42,122 nucleotides of DNA from NCBI GenBank assembly GCA_018380115.1, contig JAGZUF010000023.1, positions 1 to 42,122 on the forward strand, read 5' to 3'. The notes below the pieces were generated by a model, which was given only the letters and a program-made list of their open reading frames with translations, had not been told where the DNA came from and ran no database searches. This DNA is from Oscillospiraceae bacterium (lineage in GTDB: Bacteria > Bacillota > Clostridia > Oscillospirales > Ruminococcaceae). Within the stretch, counting starts at the first letter, position 1. The number at the start of each line of letters is the position of its first letter. A program made the translations under genes and the position numbers. Below, one piece after another: positions 40,693-42,122 of the stretch.

Positions 40693-41868
40693 TTAATAAT
40701 CAGCTAAGAAGGCTTTCCCAGAACGCTGCATAGCAAAAATAAGCCTTACCAGCTTTTTAGCAGCATGAGAGATGGCAACATTGTAATGCTTTCCCTCAGA
40801 ACGCTTCTTTTCAAGATAGGCCGAGAATGTAGGACACCAAAGGCAAACATATTTGGCGGCATTGAAAAGAGCATATCGCAAATATCTGGAGCCACGCTTT
40901 TCCATGTGAGCATAACAGTTTTGCAGTTGCCCTGACTGATATGTAGATGGAGAGAGTCCAGCATAAGCCAGCAGCTTGTCTGCGCTTGCAAAGTTGGAAA
41001 AATCTCCAACTTCAGCAAGAATCATTGCACCCATATGTCGGCCAATACCGGGGATTGTAAAGATGGGAGAATCCATCTGAGATGTAATCTTGTCAATTGC
41101 GGATTCTACCTCAGAAATTTCTTTGTCCAGCTCGCGGATGAGAGCAATCGTGTGTTTCAACTCCATAGACTTAGCAGGCATTTTCGAGCCAATGGAGACC
41201 CCTGCGGCTACTTGGATTTCCGCGGTTTTAGACTTGGTATAACGACCTTTAGAGGCGGTGCAAAGAGTCTCAGCGAGTTCTTCAGTATTAGCGTTTGCGA
41301 TATAGCTTGCACCCGGATAGTTGCTCAGCAGTGCGTATACAACAGCGATGTGCAGACTTGAGACCAGCTTTTCAAGCTCCGGAAACAGAATATTCACTAA
41401 CCGCGCAACGGAGCTTTTCAGCTTGGCGCGCTCTTTTACCTTATCAAATCTGTATCTGGTTAGTGACTTTAGCTCTTCATTGTGGTATGCTGTATTTGAG
41501 TAGGACTTGAGGTCCACATCAGACATGAGCATCATTGCAATGGTACGCGCGTCTATCCGATCTGTTTTGGTTCTTCGCAGGCTGAGACTTTTCCGGTAGA
41601 GGTTCGTGTGCAGAGGGTTAATGACATAGGTTGCCAGGCCGCTGTCTAAAAGAAACCCCAGCAGATTGTAGCTGTAATGTCCTGTGGCTTCAAGCCCTAC
41701 TTTTATTTTGCTTTCACCTTGGGAACAGCTTTGGATTCTTGAAAGAAGCGTCTCAAAACCGATGCGGTTATTGGCAATGGTAAATACATCTGCCAAGACC
41801 GTTCCTTCCGAGTTGAGGATAAAGCAATCGTGCTTGTCCTTTGCAACATCGATACCAACAAAAATCAT
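40693..41868 (-). CDS. IS110-family transposase (bridge-RNA-guided recombinase)
   Basis: A 391-residue IS110 recombinase. The RuvC-like DEDD site has Asp7 (GIDVAKDKHD), Glu60 (GLEATGHY) and Asp103/Asp106 (TKTDRIDART). After a coiled middle region comes the C-terminal Transposase_20 domain with TIPGIGRHMGAMILAEVGD and YAGLSPSTYQSG, where the serine near residue 312 is the probable nucleophile. ATG 41868 follows GGAGG. With its RNA it should recombine a donor (its own joined ends) with a target through a shared CT core. The gene is intact, so the element may be active. Confidence 0.96.
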   Translation of the reverse strand: MIFVGIDVAKDKHDCFILNSEGTVLADVFTIANNRIGFETLLSRIQSCSQGESKIKVGLEATGHYSYNLLGFLLDSGLATYVINPLHTNLYRKSLSLRRTKTDRIDARTIAMMLMSDVDLKSYSNTAYHNEELKSLTRYRFDKVKERAKLKSSVARLVNILFPELEKLVSSLHIAVVYALLSNYPGASYIANANTEELAETLCTASKGRYTKSKTAEIQVAAGVSIGSKMPAKSMELKHTIALIRELDKEISEVESAIDKITSQMDSPIFTIPGIGRHMGAMILAEVGDFSNFASADKLLAYAGLSPSTYQSGQLQNCYAHMEKRGSRYLRYALFNAAKYVCLWCPTFSAYLEKKRSEGKHYNVAISHAAKKLVRLIFAMQRSGKAFLADY

Positions 41869-41896
41869 TTCTTTTTACCTCCGGCGTTTTATTTTA

Positions 41897-42053
41897 CAGT
41901 GCTGCTTAGAGCCACACCTCTTTGCTATGTAACCTCGTTCTATATAAACCGTCTGGCGGTATCTAACTGATTAACACTAAAAACAAAGAGCCGTGGTTGG
42001 AGCCTTTCGGAAACCGTCTTGCGGTAGGAGGTTTAAACCAATCCACAGCACCT
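41897..42053 (-). ncRNA. IS110 bridge RNA with target-binding and donor-binding loops
   Basis: The minus-strand RNA closes with GUGCUG (42051-42046) / CAGCAC (41904-41899). Loop 1 (target) has stem GUGGaUUGG / CCAACCAC (42046-42038/42000-41993), loop 2 (donor) has stem CUCUUUG / CAAAGAG (41990-41984/41924-41918). Each internal loop is capped by the same hairpin ACCG-NNAGA-CGGU (42025-42013 and 41960-41948). Loop 1 carries AAACCUCCU on its 5' side, identical to the left target flank, and CCGAAAGG on its 3' side, complementary to core plus right flank (CTTTC). Loop 2 carries AGUUAG and ACGAG, matching the element's right and left ends. Known IS110 bridge RNAs have this two-loop design. Confidence 0.88.
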
Positions 42054-42058
42054 TGTCT

Positions 42059-42067
42059 ATTGTAGCA
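42059..42067 (-). promoter_or_regulatory. Extended -10 promoter of the bridge RNA in the integrated element
   Basis: TGC-TACAAT on the minus strand, placing the start near 42053, just before the closing stem of the bridge RNA. No clear -35 box is present. Confidence 0.6.
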
Positions 42068-42105
42068 TTTTGTCCTTGGAGAGGGACTTTAATAACTACT
42101 ACTTT

Positions 42106-42111
42106 ATAATA
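42106..42111 (-). promoter_or_regulatory. Left-end half (-10) of the circle-junction promoter
   Basis: TATTAT on the minus strand, two bases inside the left end. It pairs functionally with TTGACT of the right end only after excision. Confidence 0.75.
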
Positions 42112-42113
42112 CG

Positions 42114-42122
42114 AGGAGGTTT
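42114..42122 (+). other. Right target flank: Shine-Dalgarno of the next conjugation gene
   Basis: AGGAGGTTT repeats exactly the sequence encoded inside the bridge RNA gene at 42026-42034. It is the RBS of a gene starting beyond the window. The insertion leaves this half of the RBS intact. Confidence 0.8.

Larger units (their letters stand above)
40589..42113 (-). mobile_element. IS110-group insertion sequence (about 1.5 kb)
   Basis: The boundaries come from four agreeing observations: flanking AG core dinucleotides at 40587-40588 and 42114-42115; rejoining the flanks gives GCAGAAAGGAGGTTT, a perfect RBS; the target-loop guides match these flanks; and joining the ends makes a 17-bp spaced promoter. 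The element is on the minus strand with a long non-coding left end (41869-42113) carrying a bridge RNA and a short right end (40589-40692). It has no terminal inverted repeats of ordinary IS type. Confidence 0.88.
36290..42122 (+). mobile_element. Partial integrative/conjugative element
   Basis: The gene run small protein, RepA/DUF6017, DUF5348, PcfB/DUF3801 and VirD4-like coupling protein is the standard entry module of Firmicute conjugative elements. Codon style is more AT-balanced than the host genes to the left. The left limit is placed where the protease gene ends abruptly. The element continues past the window and is interrupted by the IS110 insertion. Confidence 0.8.

Noticed and set aside
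42026..42034. AGGAGGTTT inside the IS left end as a ribosome binding site
   Set aside because: No start codon follows it. On the minus strand it is the target guide of the bridge RNA.
42105..42110. An outward + strand TATAAT that could drive the downstream conjugation gene
   Set aside because: There is no -35 box at suitable distance and the start would fall inside the RBS. The sequence is better explained as the -10 half of the circle-junction promoter on the other strand.
1..42122. CRISPR arrays or a further rRNA/tRNA gene
   Set aside because: No regularly spaced repeats and no second cloverleaf or rRNA segment were seen on reading the window.

Overview
The window looks like chromosome from a GC-rich, anaerobic, gut-type Firmicute of the Oscillospiraceae/Ruminococcaceae kind. 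The evidence is strong AGGAGG-type ribosome binding sites throughout, a T-box leader before thrS, ribonuclease Y, PadR/DUF1700 and PucR/YfcC type genes, a sugar ABC cassette under a LacI regulator, and a conjugative-element backbone typical of gut Clostridia. The taxonomic placement is inference from gene content and style, not from a search.

Layout. 1-2,900: a tRNA-Pro(UGG) followed by a low-GC island that holds a HAD-hydrolase gene broken by an in-frame TGA and a PadR-DUF1700 pair. 3,220-4,931 (-): a PiT phosphate transporter with its DUF47/PhoU-like partner, behind a long structured leader. 5,282-7,864 (-): a large fusion of a TetM/EF-G-like ribosomal GTPase to a YacP/Rae1-type NYN nuclease. 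8,054-11,808 (+): a MerR regulator, then a YfcC-family carrier and an M20 peptidase, whose promoter has the 19-bp spacer and internal dyad typical of MerR targets. 11,999-12,988 (+): a GT2 glycosyltransferase. 13,343-21,077 (-): a LacI regulator, then aldose epimerase, ABC ATPase, two permeases, lipoprotein binding protein and SDR dehydrogenase, a sugar uptake and oxidation operon with three matching 14-bp operators. 21,390-24,935 (+): a helical Ala/Glu-rich protein, a 280-bp nested inverted-repeat element, an XRE membrane regulator and a FlaR-like P-loop kinase. 25,026-29,073: divergent rny and T-box-controlled thrS. 29,199-33,834 (+): PucR regulator, ornithine-cyclodeaminase-like enzyme and two PLP aminotransferases. 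34,040-36,289 (+): a trypsin-like protease joined to a degenerate protein-kinase C-lobe, apparently cut at its C-terminus.

36,290-42,122 is the start of an integrative/conjugative element: small protein, RepA/DUF6017-type initiator, DUF5348, PcfB/DUF3801 and a VirD4-like coupling protein. It is interrupted by an IS110-family insertion sequence.

The most striking result is that IS110 element. Its non-coding end folds on paper into a two-loop bridge RNA. The target loop carries AAACCUCCU, which matches the flanking target, and removing the element restores a perfect Shine-Dalgarno sequence (GAAAGGAGGTTT) between two conjugation genes. The donor loop matches the element's own ends, and joining those ends would create a promoter with exact 17-bp spacing. 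Other notable items are the GTPase-NYN fusion, the protease-pseudokinase fusion, and the MerR and LacI operators readable from sequence.
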